From CBDFNC01 sp965249895 (GTDB lineage: Bacteria; Pseudomonadota; Gammaproteobacteria; Enterobacterales; CBDFNC01): DNA of 64,000 nucleotides. The notes below the pieces were generated by a model. That model was given only the letters and a program-made list of their open reading frames with translations, searched no databases and had not been told where the DNA came from. Positions 9,281-16,577 of this stretch are shown here, one piece after another (the first letter of the stretch is position 1; the number at the start of each line of letters is the position of its first letter). The position numbers and the translations under genes are program-made. Location: NCBI GenBank assembly GCA_965249895.1, contig CBDFNC010000005.1:1302001-1366000 (forward strand), written 5' to 3'.

Positions 9281-9307
9281 ATACTTGACTAATTTAGTCA
9301 AGTAAAT
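9281..9307 (-). promoter_or_regulatory. IscR type 1 binding site, proximal to iscR
   Basis: The palindromic core TTGACTAATTTAGTCAA, flanked by ATAC and GTAAAT, fits the type 1 IscR consensus (a GACT-AT rich-AGTC palindrome). It lies about 40 bases upstream of the iscR start, where it would overlap the promoter and give repression by cluster-bound IscR. Confidence 0.85.
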
Positions 9308-9332
9308 AACCGACTAATTTAGTCGGGTTTAT
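9304..9332 (-). promoter_or_regulatory. Second IscR type 1 site, overlapping the end of trmJ
   Basis: The palindrome ACCGACTAATTTAGTCGGGT is centred 25-26 bases from the first site, so both could be occupied on nearly the same DNA face. It overlaps the trmJ stop codon at 9319-9321. Tandem IscR sites before iscR are also found in E. coli. Confidence 0.82.
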
Positions 9333-10053
9333 TATTAGCACGCGCCGTTTTCTGTATCGAGCTTAAAATACCCCTTAATATGTTTAACTCGGGTACCTCG
9401 GGTCGGGTCCGATCAAACATGCGGCGTAGCTTGTTCATTACTTGACCCGGATGCTGGGGAACAATAAAGCCGGACTCGTTCAGCGCTTCTTCCAGGTGGA
9501 CATAAAACTTTTCCATGTCTTGCGCCGGAGGATATTCACGCTTTTCCGTAGTGACCTTGTCTTCTCCGGCTAAAAACGCCATACGTATCTCGTAACTTAG
9601 CGTCTGTACTGCCATCGCCAGGTTTAATGAACTGTAATCCGGATTCGCTGGGATAAAGACATGAAACTGACATCTTTTCAGTTCATCATTAGTCAGTCCG
9701 CTACTTTCGCGGCCAAATATAAGCGCTACTTTATGATTACTAGATTCGGCAATGACTTTTTCACCCATTTCTCTGGGATCCAGCATCGGTCTGTCTAAAG
9801 TGCGAGCGCGCGCACTGGCACCAATCACTAAACCACAACCTGTGACGGCCTCCTCGAGGGTATCAAAGATCGAAATACCACTAAGCACATCAACAGCGCC
9901 CGCAGATAAAGCAACTGTTTTACCATCGACCTCGCACTGAGGCGCCACTAAAGCTAAATCAGATATACCCATGGTTTTCATGGCTCTGGCAGCACTTCCG
10001 ATATTTCCTGGATGGGTAGTGCCTATCAATACAATGCGGACGTTTTCCAACAT
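9319..10053 (-). CDS. trmJ: tRNA (cytidine/uridine-32 2'-O) methyltransferase TrmJ
   Basis: A 244-residue SPOUT methyltransferase when started at the ATG at 10053 (MLENVRIVLIGTTHPGNIGS). The in-frame ATG seven codons upstream extends beyond the conserved start. Signature segments are RAMKTMG, LIFGRESSGLTNDEL and IPANPDYSSLNLAMAVQ, the knotted SAM-binding region. It methylates position 32 of tRNAs. The order trmJ then iscR on the same strand, with suhB divergent, is the same as in E. coli. Confidence 0.93.
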   Translation of the reverse strand: MLENVRIVLIGTTHPGNIGSAARAMKTMGISDLALVAPQCEVDGKTVALSAGAVDVLSGISIFDTLEEAVTGCGLVIGASARARTLDRPMLDPREMGEKVIAESSNHKVALIFGRESSGLTNDELKRCQFHVFIPANPDYSSLNLAMAVQTLSYEIRMAFLAGEDKVTTEKREYPPAQDMEKFYVHLEEALNESGFIVPQHPGQVMNKLRRMFDRTRPEVPELNILRGILSSIQKTARANNKPD

Positions 10054-10229
10054 CAACTTTCGCCCAATTAACAAAATTTAGGCAATTCTACCACAGGATA
10101 AAAACAAAGCGGTGCTTGAATTCAGCAAAATTTGAAACAAGTTTACTTTACTCATATCACCCAAGCTGATAGGATCCATCGCCGTTATTTATGTAACATA
10201 TTCGTTCTTTAACATCTGGTGGTAATCCT

Positions 10230-11033
10230 ATGCATCCTATGCTGAACATAGCTGTGCGCGCTGCGCGTAACGCTGGTAATATAATCGTCAAAGCCTACGA
10301 GCAGTTAGACTCTGTTGAAGTCGAGCTGAAAGGGTCAAATGACTTTGTAACTAGCGTCGACCGTGAGGCCGAAAGAGCTATCATAAACACACTTCGTAAG
10401 TCCTACCCGGACCACAGCATAATTGCAGAAGAAAGCGGCGAATTAGCCGGTAAAGACAGCGATTACCAATGGATCATAGATCCACTAGATGGCACCACAA
10501 ACTTCATCAAAGGCATTCCGCACTTCTCAATTTCCATCGCACTACGTGTGAAAGGAAAAACTGAGCAGGCTGTCGTATTTGATCCCATCAGAAACGAACT
10601 ATTTACCGCAACCCGTGGTAACGGCGCGCAGTTAAACGGCTATCGTTTACGCACCGGCAAAGCGAAAGACCTAAACGGCACTCTGTTAGCCACAGGTTTC
10701 CCATTCAAGCAAAAGCATCAGCTTGAAACTTACCTGGCTATATTCTCCGATTTCTTTGCCGATGTTGCAGATATGCGCCGCTCCGGCTCAGCTGCTCTTG
10801 ATCTGTGTTATGTTGCTGCAGGCCGTATTGACGGTTTTTGGGAACTAGGCCTGAAACCTTGGGATATCGCAGCAGGCGAACTCATCGCTAAAGAGTCCGG
10901 CGCAATAACGACAGATTTTGTTGGCGACCACAACTACATGCAGTCCGGTAATATTCTTGCTGGTAACCCGAAAGTGGTTAAAGCCATGCTGACTAAAATT
11001 CGTCCTAATCTGACGAATTCCATCGCTAAGTAA
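10230..11033 (+). CDS. suhB: SuhB inositol-1-monophosphatase family protein
   Basis: A 267-residue protein very close to E. coli SuhB along its whole length (MHPMLNIAVRAARNAGNI at the start). Metal and substrate motifs are EESGE, DPLDGTTNFIKG and WDIAAGELIAKESG. It has inositol monophosphatase activity in vitro and, in E. coli, acts with Nus factors in rRNA antitermination. It is divergent from trmJ with its own intergenic region, and a terminator follows closely. Confidence 0.95.
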   Translation: MHPMLNIAVRAARNAGNIIVKAYEQLDSVEVELKGSNDFVTSVDREAERAIINTLRKSYPDHSIIAEESGELAGKDSDYQWIIDPLDGTTNFIKGIPHFSISIALRVKGKTEQAVVFDPIRNELFTATRGNGAQLNGYRLRTGKAKDLNGTLLATGFPFKQKHQLETYLAIFSDFFADVADMRRSGSAALDLCYVAAGRIDGFWELGLKPWDIAAGELIAKESGAITTDFVGDHNYMQSGNILAGNPKVVKAMLTKIRPNLTNSIAK

Positions 11034-11051
11034 GTACCAATTGAATAAGAG

Positions 11052-11077
11052 AAAGGTGTCGAAAGACGCCTTTTTTG
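11052..11077 (+). terminator. Intrinsic terminator after suhB
   Basis: The stem AAAGGTGTC/GACGCCTTT with a GAAA tetraloop and one wobble pair is followed directly by a run of T. It starts 19 bases after the suhB stop codon. Confidence 0.85.
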
Positions 11078-11084
11078 TTGCTTG

Positions 11085-11540
11085 CTAACTCCCTGCTGCC
11101 TTGCATACACAAATCACTGAGTCCATCTGTGGCTCTTCCACCCTGCTGGCGCTATGCGCCGAGCCTATCTGCTTGATCAACTTCTCGCCTTCGATAGGAC
11201 GTAACACAAAATCATCACTCTGCCGGATCTCCTGCCAGTCTGGTAAGAGCGCAGCACCCACTCCGGCGCTGACCATGGGCCAGGCATACTCTATGGTCCG
11301 GATATTGGCTCTGGGCTGAAACTGCATTCCCTTAACTATCATGGCCCGCTTTAATCTGTCCAACGCATCACAGGGATCCACCAGGGATCCACCAGGGTTA
11401 ACTCCAGGTTATCTATCCGTTTGGTCAGCTCGGTGAGCTGGTAACTGATTCGCTTGGCGCCGAGGGAGCGCATCAGACCTAATCTATGGGGAACCTTGCT
11501 GGCACAGGCTTCGCCCTTTTCACTTATAGAGAGGCATCAA
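11085..11540 (-). pseudogene. Degraded LysR-like regulator, frameshifted by an 11-bp duplication
   Basis: Read on the minus strand, the last ~80 codons resemble the end of a LysR effector domain (IRTIEYAWPMVSAGVGAALLPDW, ending at 11085). The upstream coding-like stretch LGAKRISYQLTELTKRIDNL is in another frame. The break falls at 11373-11394, where the 11-mer GGGATCCACCA is present twice in tandem. Removing one copy joins the two parts into one frame (LELTLVDPCDALDRLKRAM). The winged-helix part is not recognisable. LysR assignment of the remnant is moderate; that it is broken is clear. Confidence 0.5.
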
Positions 11541-11644
11541 CTCCATAAAGGGCGCAACAATTGTTACCCTTACTCCCGTTATTTGATGGATTCCTCTCTG
11601 ACCCAACTGAGTCAGGCTAAGGGACCAAAATCCCCCCTCAATCT

Positions 11645-12040
11645 TTAAAATCGCTGACTGGAATTCTCAGCCATTACTCCCAACTTATACATAATCTCAT
11701 TAGATCTAGCTTGTTTGTAAGCGTCTGGAGCAAGAATGGCCATGAGTAAATAGCAATGCTGCTCAGAAGCACCTTAGCAATAGACAAGATGGATATCTCT
11801 TGTACGATAAAACTGAAGCGTCCGTATAGGCCATGGTTTATTACCGGTTGCTAAGTGTAAATGCTGAACTTCTTCTGCTTTCAAAATCGGTAAAGAATTG
11901 GGGTGATCATAAGGTACGTCCCGACCAAATATATCAGGAAGTATCCCTTCACTTTTATACTGTTTAAAATCAGAAACTAATGCAGTCAACTCGTCATGGT
12001 TTAAAGTGTCGCGCAATACCTTGGATTGGAATATACCCAA
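11645..12040 (-). pseudogene. yafO: YafO-like mRNA interferase toxin, interrupted by one TAA
   Basis: From a TTG at about 12040, the frame encodes a protein closely matching YafO (LPDIFGRDVPYDHPNSLPIL, then QHLHLATGNKPWP, then FYRTRDIHLVYC). It hits TAA at 11774-11776. After that codon the same frame continues with YafO-like sequence (EQHCYLLMAILAPDAYKQAR, then EIMYKLGVMAENSSQRF) to TAA at 11645. In E. coli YafO the interrupted position is glutamine after LVYC, so a CAA to TAA change explains the lesion. The toxin would lose about 42 C-terminal residues. The partner antitoxin upstream is also damaged, so the locus is probably dead. Confidence 0.8.
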
Positions 12041-12041
12041 G

Positions 12042-12160
12042 TTACTCGACAAAATCGTTTAACTCATCATCACTGCTAGCAAGTATTACTTGAGCGTTGT
12101 CATGCGCTAATAGCTTTAACCTCTGCGTTGTTGGGCGAAATTGAGATACTCCTCCTAGAA
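12042..12160 (-). pseudogene. yafN: YafN-like antitoxin, C-terminal remnant only
   Basis: About 40 codons in frame, reading VSQFRPTTQRLKLLAHDN and ending SSDDELNDFVE before TAA at 12042. They match the C-terminal toxin-binding tail of YafN (FRPSAARLEEI then DDDFNDFKE). The N-terminal DNA-binding half is missing; its place is taken by the attC-like palindrome at 12157-12233. The stop sits next to the yafO start, the normal yafNO layout. Confidence 0.65.
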
Positions 12161-12233
12161 CAACGCCATGCTCGGCGCGGCGCGCACGACAGGATTAAGT
12201 CGCGGCTGCGCGCGACCTATCCTTGTTAGTTAT
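12157..12233 (-). repeat. attC-like imperfect palindrome A
   Basis: AACAACGCCATGC at one end pairs imperfectly with GACCTATCCTTGTTAG at the other, enclosing very GC-rich inverted arms. Overall size (about 75 bases) and the AAC/GTT ends resemble an integron attC site. The core sequences do not match GTTRRRY exactly, so a degraded attC or an unrelated hairpin are both possible. It sits between the csp gene and the truncated antitoxin, as a cassette boundary would. Confidence 0.4.
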
Positions 12234-12244
12234 GTGCTTACCTT

Positions 12245-12451
12245 TTACACCGGACGAACATTATTTGCACATGGGCCTTTCTGACCCTGGCCAACTTCGT
12301 ACTCAACGGCCTGTCCGTCATTTAATGTAGCGTATCCGCCCCCTGCTTTAATTTCTGAATGATGAACAAACAGATCTTTACCACCGTCTTCAGGAGTAAT
12401 AAATCCGAAACCTTTATCTGCATTAAACCACTTAACTGTACCTTTACTCAT
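12245..12451 (-). CDS. CspA-family cold-shock protein
   Basis: A 68-residue single cold-shock domain started at the ATG at 12451 (MSKGTVKWFNADKGFGFITP). It carries RNP1 (KGFGFI) and RNP2 (LFVHHS) and a complete C-terminus (CANNVRPV). It binds single-stranded RNA or DNA. It lies alone between two attC-like palindromes, on the same strand as the yafNO remnant, so it may be cassette cargo. It appears intact, unlike its neighbours. Confidence 0.93.
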   Translation of the reverse strand: MSKGTVKWFNADKGFGFITPEDGGKDLFVHHSEIKAGGGYATLNDGQAVEYEVGQGQKGPCANNVRPV

Positions 12452-12539
12452 AGCGTTCTCTTTATCTTGTGGTGAAAAATATAAGTCTGTTTTTGCTATC
12501 ACCATTACGAAAACAGATTTTGAATCTAATTATGCACAC

Positions 12540-12622
12540 AACACTTTGCTAAGGGGCAATTGACTGTTGGCTATACTGACGCGAAGCGGCCAGCCTACTG
12601 TTAATTGTCCCAGTGAGTTTAC
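12540..12622 (-). repeat. attC-like imperfect palindrome B
   Basis: GGGGCAATTGACTGTTGGCT pairs imperfectly with the complement of GCCTACTGTTAATTGTCCC (about 16 of 20 positions), with a central GACGCGAAGCG spacer. The arms resemble those of gammaproteobacterial attC repeats. Terminal core sites are degenerate. The stretch 12452-12709 holds nothing else recognised. Confidence 0.35.
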
Positions 12623-12727
12623 CAACGAACTTAAGCAACTTGTTGAACGAAGCCGCTCTGCGGCAGGAAAAAACATCTTCATCTCTACTTCTTATATGCC
12701 CTGAATGTCTTGGGGTGTAAGGGGTTA

Positions 12728-12885
12728 CTGATAAACAACGACGAACAAAACCGCTTTAACAAACTCTACCCACAATATCTTAATGAATTGACTTTACAAG
12801 GAAAAAGCCCAAAAACAATCAAAATGTATAGTCGCTATATCCGCCATATTGCTGAACACTTCGACAGTAATTCCCGACGCGTTGT
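12728..12885 (+). pseudogene. Tyrosine recombinase, N-terminal fragment
   Basis: About 50 codons encode an N-terminal SAM-like domain of a phage/IS-type integrase (FNKLYPQYLNELTLQGKSPK, then TIKMYSRYIRHIAEHFD). The frame then degenerates, and the catalytic Arg-His-Arg-Tyr domain is absent. Integrases of this type often accompany IS91-like elements, a possible remnant of which lies 300 bases downstream. Confidence 0.5.
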
Positions 12886-12949
12886 AAAGCAACGCGAAAT
12901 CATGTACTTAAGTAGTACATAAATGCATAGTGTAGTTAATATAATCAGT

Positions 12950-13200
12950 AACAATCGTTTTAAAAAGCAACGACAGCTCAAAGCCAGGCAGCCAAGCCCA
13001 GAACAGCTTAAGCGAAGGAAACAGCTCTCCGCACCTGGCCTACTGTCGATCGTTAGGGATGAATTATCGCATAGAAAGCGCCCCCCAACCCACTCCATGG
13101 CGGACTGTTTAATGAGCGGTCTGTTTAATGAGCGGTCTGGCGCCAATCAGATAATACTCAAATCAGTGCAATTTGGTTCGCCAATTATTCCCGATTTGAG
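12950..13200 (+). pseudogene. DDE-type transposase, N-terminal fragment frameshifted by a 16-bp duplication
   Basis: The segment LLSIVRDELSHRKRPPTHSM then ADCLMSGL resembles the start of a transposase family that begins with a D-R-YSLTDxLMSGLAxF signature. Immediately after, the 16-mer CTGTTTAATGAGCGGT is tandemly duplicated (13105-13120 and 13121-13136), which shifts the frame. Deleting one copy restores SGLAP. The rest of the gene is absent. Family assignment is by eye and tentative. Confidence 0.4.
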
Positions 13201-13429
13201 CGGTAAGCTCGCCCACCTTTCTTGGCTGGCGCTGGTATTTGATAGTCGCAAAGTATTTGAAGCGCTGGAGTTCTTGCATCTTGGGGTATTGATTCCTGTA
13301 AAAAGAAGCACAAGATCGTAACGTCATATCAAGGTAAAACTTCGTGATCTTGCCCTGGGAGTCCACCAGATAGAAGCTGAGATCGTTATAGGTCAACCCC
13401 ATCAAACGGCTGGTAGATAACCTTGCCAC
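13163..13429 (-). pseudogene. Possible IS91-like transposase C-terminal fragment
   Basis: An 88-codon frame reading LSTSRLMGLTYNDLSFYLVD then SQGKITKFYLDMTLRS and FKYFATIKY. It resembles the C-terminal region of IS91 (Y2) transposases, where a xSxxRLxGL...V.FxYxDxxTGK...TL pattern precedes a HVLPKGF.RIRHYGxL segment. The key tyrosines lie upstream in intact proteins and are missing. A 9-bp inverted repeat (CGCACCTTT/AAAGGTGCG, 13429-13452) sits at its 5' edge. Confidence 0.35.
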
Positions 13430-13654
13430 GCACCTTTTCCATTAAAGGTGCGCGCCTCCTGAATAAATGCCTTAGAGCCAAAGTTGCTGGTTAACTAACT
13501 TTTTTGGGGTTACACCGACTCATTCCTGCTTTAGGTATGATGGAGCCTTCATTATTAAAGTTAACATAATAAGTTTTTACTAAATTACCTATCGCCTGTC
13601 AGTAGTAGCTGAGCAATATTGGTACTTTGCTTGAATGCCTGAAGCCTATAAAGG

Positions 13655-14950
13655 CTAGTTGCCTGGAAATAAAGGTACGCCTAAGACCGTGCCATCAAAA
13701 AAGCGTTCAACGTTGTCAGCCCCAAGTGCAACGGCCAACTCTCCCACTCTGGGCCGGAAAACTATCATGATTGAATTTACCAGTGTTGGTGTACTTAACT
13801 CCGGCGGTACTAAAGGAAAATGCATGATTAAGTGGCAAGCTTCCCCGTAGTCAAGCTCGGTATAGAACTTTGCCCAATTACTGATCAAAGCGACTGTTTC
13901 GCCTGTCCCGGCTTTTCCATCACTTTCTGGGTAAGATGGAAAACGAGTTATAGCGCGGCGAATTGAGGACGGTGTCTTGTATTCGTTGGGGTAATACAAG
14001 AGGCCTACTTGATAATTCCCAGCATGCGCGGGAGTAAGACCGTTTATATGCTGCCTGACATCCACTGTCATAACGCCAGCACTCGCGCCACTAGTATTAA
14101 AATACCACGAGCTAATTACATCATTGGCCGACAACCATGGCACATTACTCTCAGGCTCGAATTGCGCTTTTTTCTGCTCAATCCATTTGCTATCAACCCG
14201 AAACAATCCACCGCCAAAAGTAGATGGCCTGGGCATTCCATCTTCACCTAGCTGTGCCTCACTTAGTCCAGAGAATGCCCTAGACATCGCTGTAGAACGC
14301 ATGGCTTTAGATTTGAGCAACCAATCTAATTTCTCATTACCGTTTGCCTTTAAAGTTCGCGGTAGCCAGCAACTTCCAGGGATACAGTCACTCTTGACCA
14401 GGTGTTGCTGAAAACCGGTAAGCCTTTCCGGTGTCATTGCTACCACCGGGGAGTCAGGTGCCAGCATCCGATAGATATTGTAAAGTGTTGATCCATCCCC
14501 AAACACATGACTCATGGAGACAAGTAGAATACACATGCCATCGTTTCCAATGCATAATCGCACTTTAAACAAAGGTTCATCCTTATCAAGACATTTGAAA
14601 CCCTGTTTGGTAAAGAGCGCTGCAAGTGGGTCGCTTAGTGGCGGTTCGGAAGCTTGCCGTATCATCGTCCTGGTTCCACCGTCTCCGCCGGCACATACGT
14701 CAGTAATGTTAACTTGTTCATAAAATGGATAGACAGTTACTTCAGCAGGTATCCGCAAGCACACCTCATTGCGATCATTCGTACACAATCGAGCTGTCAG
14801 CCAGGGGTTTTCATCAAGTATCTCTTGAACCCGCAAGGCTAAAAACTCGACGGGGGCCTCGCCAGAAAAAACGGTGGCCGTCGTCACCGCCGAGTCATAC
14901 ATATTGAGCGCTTCATGGGGAAGAAGCACTATGAAATGTTCTTTGTTCAT
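13655..14950 (-). CDS. Stand-alone condensation-superfamily acyltransferase
   Basis: A 431-residue protein started at the ATG at 14950 (MNKEHFIVLLPHEALNMYDS), eight codons inside the longest frame. It carries HxxxDG in VSMSHVFGDGSTLYNIYRML, near residue 150, the catalytic motif of NRPS condensation domains and PapA/alcohol-acyltransferase relatives. The usual DFGWG is not seen. Such enzymes move an acyl group from a thioester to an alcohol or amine. It is transcribed away from the AraC regulator at the edge of the megasynthase cluster, so it could tailor the product, but it could equally be independent. The substrate is unknown. Confidence 0.6.
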   Translation of the reverse strand: MNKEHFIVLLPHEALNMYDSAVTTATVFSGEAPVEFLALRVQEILDENPWLTARLCTNDRNEVCLRIPAEVTVYPFYEQVNITDVCAGGDGGTRTMIRQASEPPLSDPLAALFTKQGFKCLDKDEPLFKVRLCIGNDGMCILLVSMSHVFGDGSTLYNIYRMLAPDSPVVAMTPERLTGFQQHLVKSDCIPGSCWLPRTLKANGNEKLDWLLKSKAMRSTAMSRAFSGLSEAQLGEDGMPRPSTFGGGLFRVDSKWIEQKKAQFEPESNVPWLSANDVISSWYFNTSGASAGVMTVDVRQHINGLTPAHAGNYQVGLLYYPNEYKTPSSIRRAITRFPSYPESDGKAGTGETVALISNWAKFYTELDYGEACHLIMHFPLVPPELSTPTLVNSIMIVFRPRVGELAVALGADNVERFFDGTVLGVPLFPGN

Positions 14951-15222
14951 CCTAGTTACTCTGTATAAAACCAATATTAGATGTGAAATCCGGCGACTTT
15001 ATCTGTGAAGATGTTGTAATAAACACAGCACAACCACTCCTTGATTCCCATTGAATGAATATAATCAACTCACTGATTTCCACCCTTTATCTATTAACGG
15101 GTAACTATCCCTAGACCTTGTCTGCAAGACTGTTAGAGAAACGAGCAAGAATGCCGATAGTATTGTTACTACTTAATGGGTCAACACTGGTTTGCTTGTG
15201 CTTAAATGAAAGCCACCGAGAA

Positions 15223-15243
15223 TGGTAATAATAACTATTTACC
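15223..15243. promoter_or_regulatory. Fur-like box, distal copy
   Basis: TGGTAATAATAACTATTTAC resembles the Fur 7-1-7 site and aligns with the box TGGTAATGATACTCATTTAC before the TonB receptor. It lies within a duplicated promoter segment. Confidence 0.5.
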
Positions 15244-15492
15244 AAAGTTTAGTTGACCTTATCAGGAGCAATATTAGCCACTAAGGGAATGTGTTTTGAC
15301 ACTCAACTTACCAGCCTTGAGTTTGGCCAAGTCAGAAAATGCCAATAAAACCTGGGGATTTTTTATTACAAGTGATAACAGCGCTTCCTTAAAAACAAGC
15401 AAAAATATCATAAGTCATTAAATAAGCATTTTTATTTAAAAGCTACAAGATAAAATAATGCACTACTGGCAAAAAATAACAAACAGACTTAC

Positions 15493-15513
15493 AAATGATA
15501 ACGATTTGCATTA
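15493..15513 (+). promoter_or_regulatory. Fur-like box upstream of the AraC regulator
   Basis: AAATGATAACGATTTGCATT fits the Fur consensus GATAATGATAATCATTATC at most positions. It lies 35-55 bases upstream of the regulator's ATG, suiting iron repression of the activator. Confidence 0.65.
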
Positions 15514-15547
15514 GTATTTTGCTACGGTAATCTAATTAGTTCAGAGC

Positions 15548-16516
15548 ATGGACAAAGACATCACTTTATTTGAAGGCTCGCAGGAAACAAATGAACACAT
15601 TATCCTGGGTTGTGGTAGTGAATATAGGGTAAACAAAATTCAAGTAGATAAGGATATTTTCGCTACTTGTATACAAGGTGTTATCCAAGATGATATTACG
15701 ATAGCTGTACCCGAACTAAACGAGTACGTTTCCCTGGTCTTTATGCAATCAGGTAAAATTACCACAGTGTCGAGCGACGACAACTTCCATTATACCAGTC
15801 AGCCCGGTATTGCTCAGTTGGTTTTCCATCGCTCATTCAGTGGTCACGCTACTTTCCACAAATCAGACAAACTAGCGTTGTTTTCCATTGTAATGCCCTA
15901 CGATTACCTGAAAACCGTGTTTAACAATCAACTTCCAGCCCAACTCGACCAGTATTTTGGCTCCAGTCCGAGGGACTTCTACCACCATGAAATTTTACTC
16001 TCCGCCCCCATTCAATCTGTGCTTCATCAACTCGAACACAGCAAACCCAATGAAGCGCTTAAACACCTATTTTTGCGTGGAAAAACCTATGAACTGGTCA
16101 ACCTTTGCCTGGAGCAATTTTGTTTTACCAGCAAAAGCTACAACTTGTCTCAATCTGATATCAACTGCCTAAAACGGGCCAGAGATGTGCTGGCCAGCAA
16201 CCTGGAAACCCCCCCTTCTATACTGCAGCTCGCACGACAGGTTGGCATCAATGACTTCAAACTGAAAAAAGGCTTTAAAGCTCTATTTAATACGACACCC
16301 TATGGTTACCTACAACAAAGGCGTATGCTGGCGGCCCGCCAGGCCCTGTTAGACGGCGCCCCCTCTGTCACTATGGTGGCGAATCAGGTTGGTTATACCA
16401 ATGTCAGTCATTTCGCCGCCGCGTTTCGTAAACAATTTGGTAGTACACCAAAGGGGTTTAAGAAATCCTACCAACAAAGCTCCCGTCTTGAGCATCTGGA
16501 ATCCTCTGCTGAGTAG
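15548..16516 (+). CDS. AraC-family regulator of the PchR/YbtA type
   Basis: A 322-residue regulator. The last ~100 residues form the double helix-turn-helix (LARQVGINDFKLKKGFKALF, then VANQVGYTNVSHFAAAFRKQ and FGSTPKGF), with the KLKKGFK variant typical of siderophore-responsive PchR and YbtA. The N-terminal ~200 residues would bind the ferri-chelator. Members activate biosynthesis and receptor genes when the loaded siderophore is present and are themselves Fur-repressed. A Fur-like box lies upstream and the first megasynthase starts 61 bases downstream. Pathway-specific activator is the natural reading. Confidence 0.88.
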   Translation: MDKDITLFEGSQETNEHIILGCGSEYRVNKIQVDKDIFATCIQGVIQDDITIAVPELNEYVSLVFMQSGKITTVSSDDNFHYTSQPGIAQLVFHRSFSGHATFHKSDKLALFSIVMPYDYLKTVFNNQLPAQLDQYFGSSPRDFYHHEILLSAPIQSVLHQLEHSKPNEALKHLFLRGKTYELVNLCLEQFCFTSKSYNLSQSDINCLKRARDVLASNLETPPSILQLARQVGINDFKLKKGFKALFNTTPYGYLQQRRMLAARQALLDGAPSVTMVANQVGYTNVSHFAAAFRKQFGSTPKGFKKSYQQSSRLEHLESSAE

Positions 16517-16541
16517 TTCTAATTCGCCCTACCTAGTTAAA

Positions 16542-16574
16542 TGATTCTCATTTGTATTTTATAAATGAGAATCA
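16542..16574 (+). promoter_or_regulatory. Perfect 12-bp inverted repeat with Fur-like half sites covering the M1 ribosome-binding site
   Basis: TGATTCTCATTT and AAATGAGAATCA are exact complements separated by nine AT-rich bases, and the second arm ends three bases before the M1 ATG. The arms read as Fur-type hexamers (TGATTCTCA). The only Shine-Dalgarno candidate, GAGAA, is inside the second arm, so in mRNA the repeat could form a hairpin hiding it. Binding by Fur or the AraC protein and an RNA hairpin are alternatives. Confidence 0.65.
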
Positions 16575-16577
16575 ACT

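Larger units (their letters stand above)
14951..15547. promoter_or_regulatory. Intergenic control region upstream of the AraC regulator
   Basis: This 597-base AT-rich stretch holds two Fur-like boxes (15223-15243 and 15493-15513). It also contains a segment, 15219-15303, similar to the region upstream of the decayed ABC pair and TonB receptor at 60758-60840. A short frame from a TTG at 15296 (about 41 codons, LTLNLPALSLAKSENANKTW onward) is unrecognised. Nothing else gene-like is seen. Confidence 0.6.

Noticed and set aside
14009..14907. Several plus-strand frames opposite the condensation-like gene
   Set aside because: Shadow frames; the minus-strand protein has a clear HxxxDG motif and a continuous frame.
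15296..15420. Short frame from TTG at 15296 as a small gene or leader peptide
   Set aside because: About 41 codons without recognised similarity and no good ribosome-binding site; kept only as a note in the intergenic entry.
14951..15547. Search for a riboswitch or other structured leader before the regulator
   Set aside because: AT-rich sequence with Fur-like boxes but no recognisable riboswitch core or terminator/antiterminator pair.
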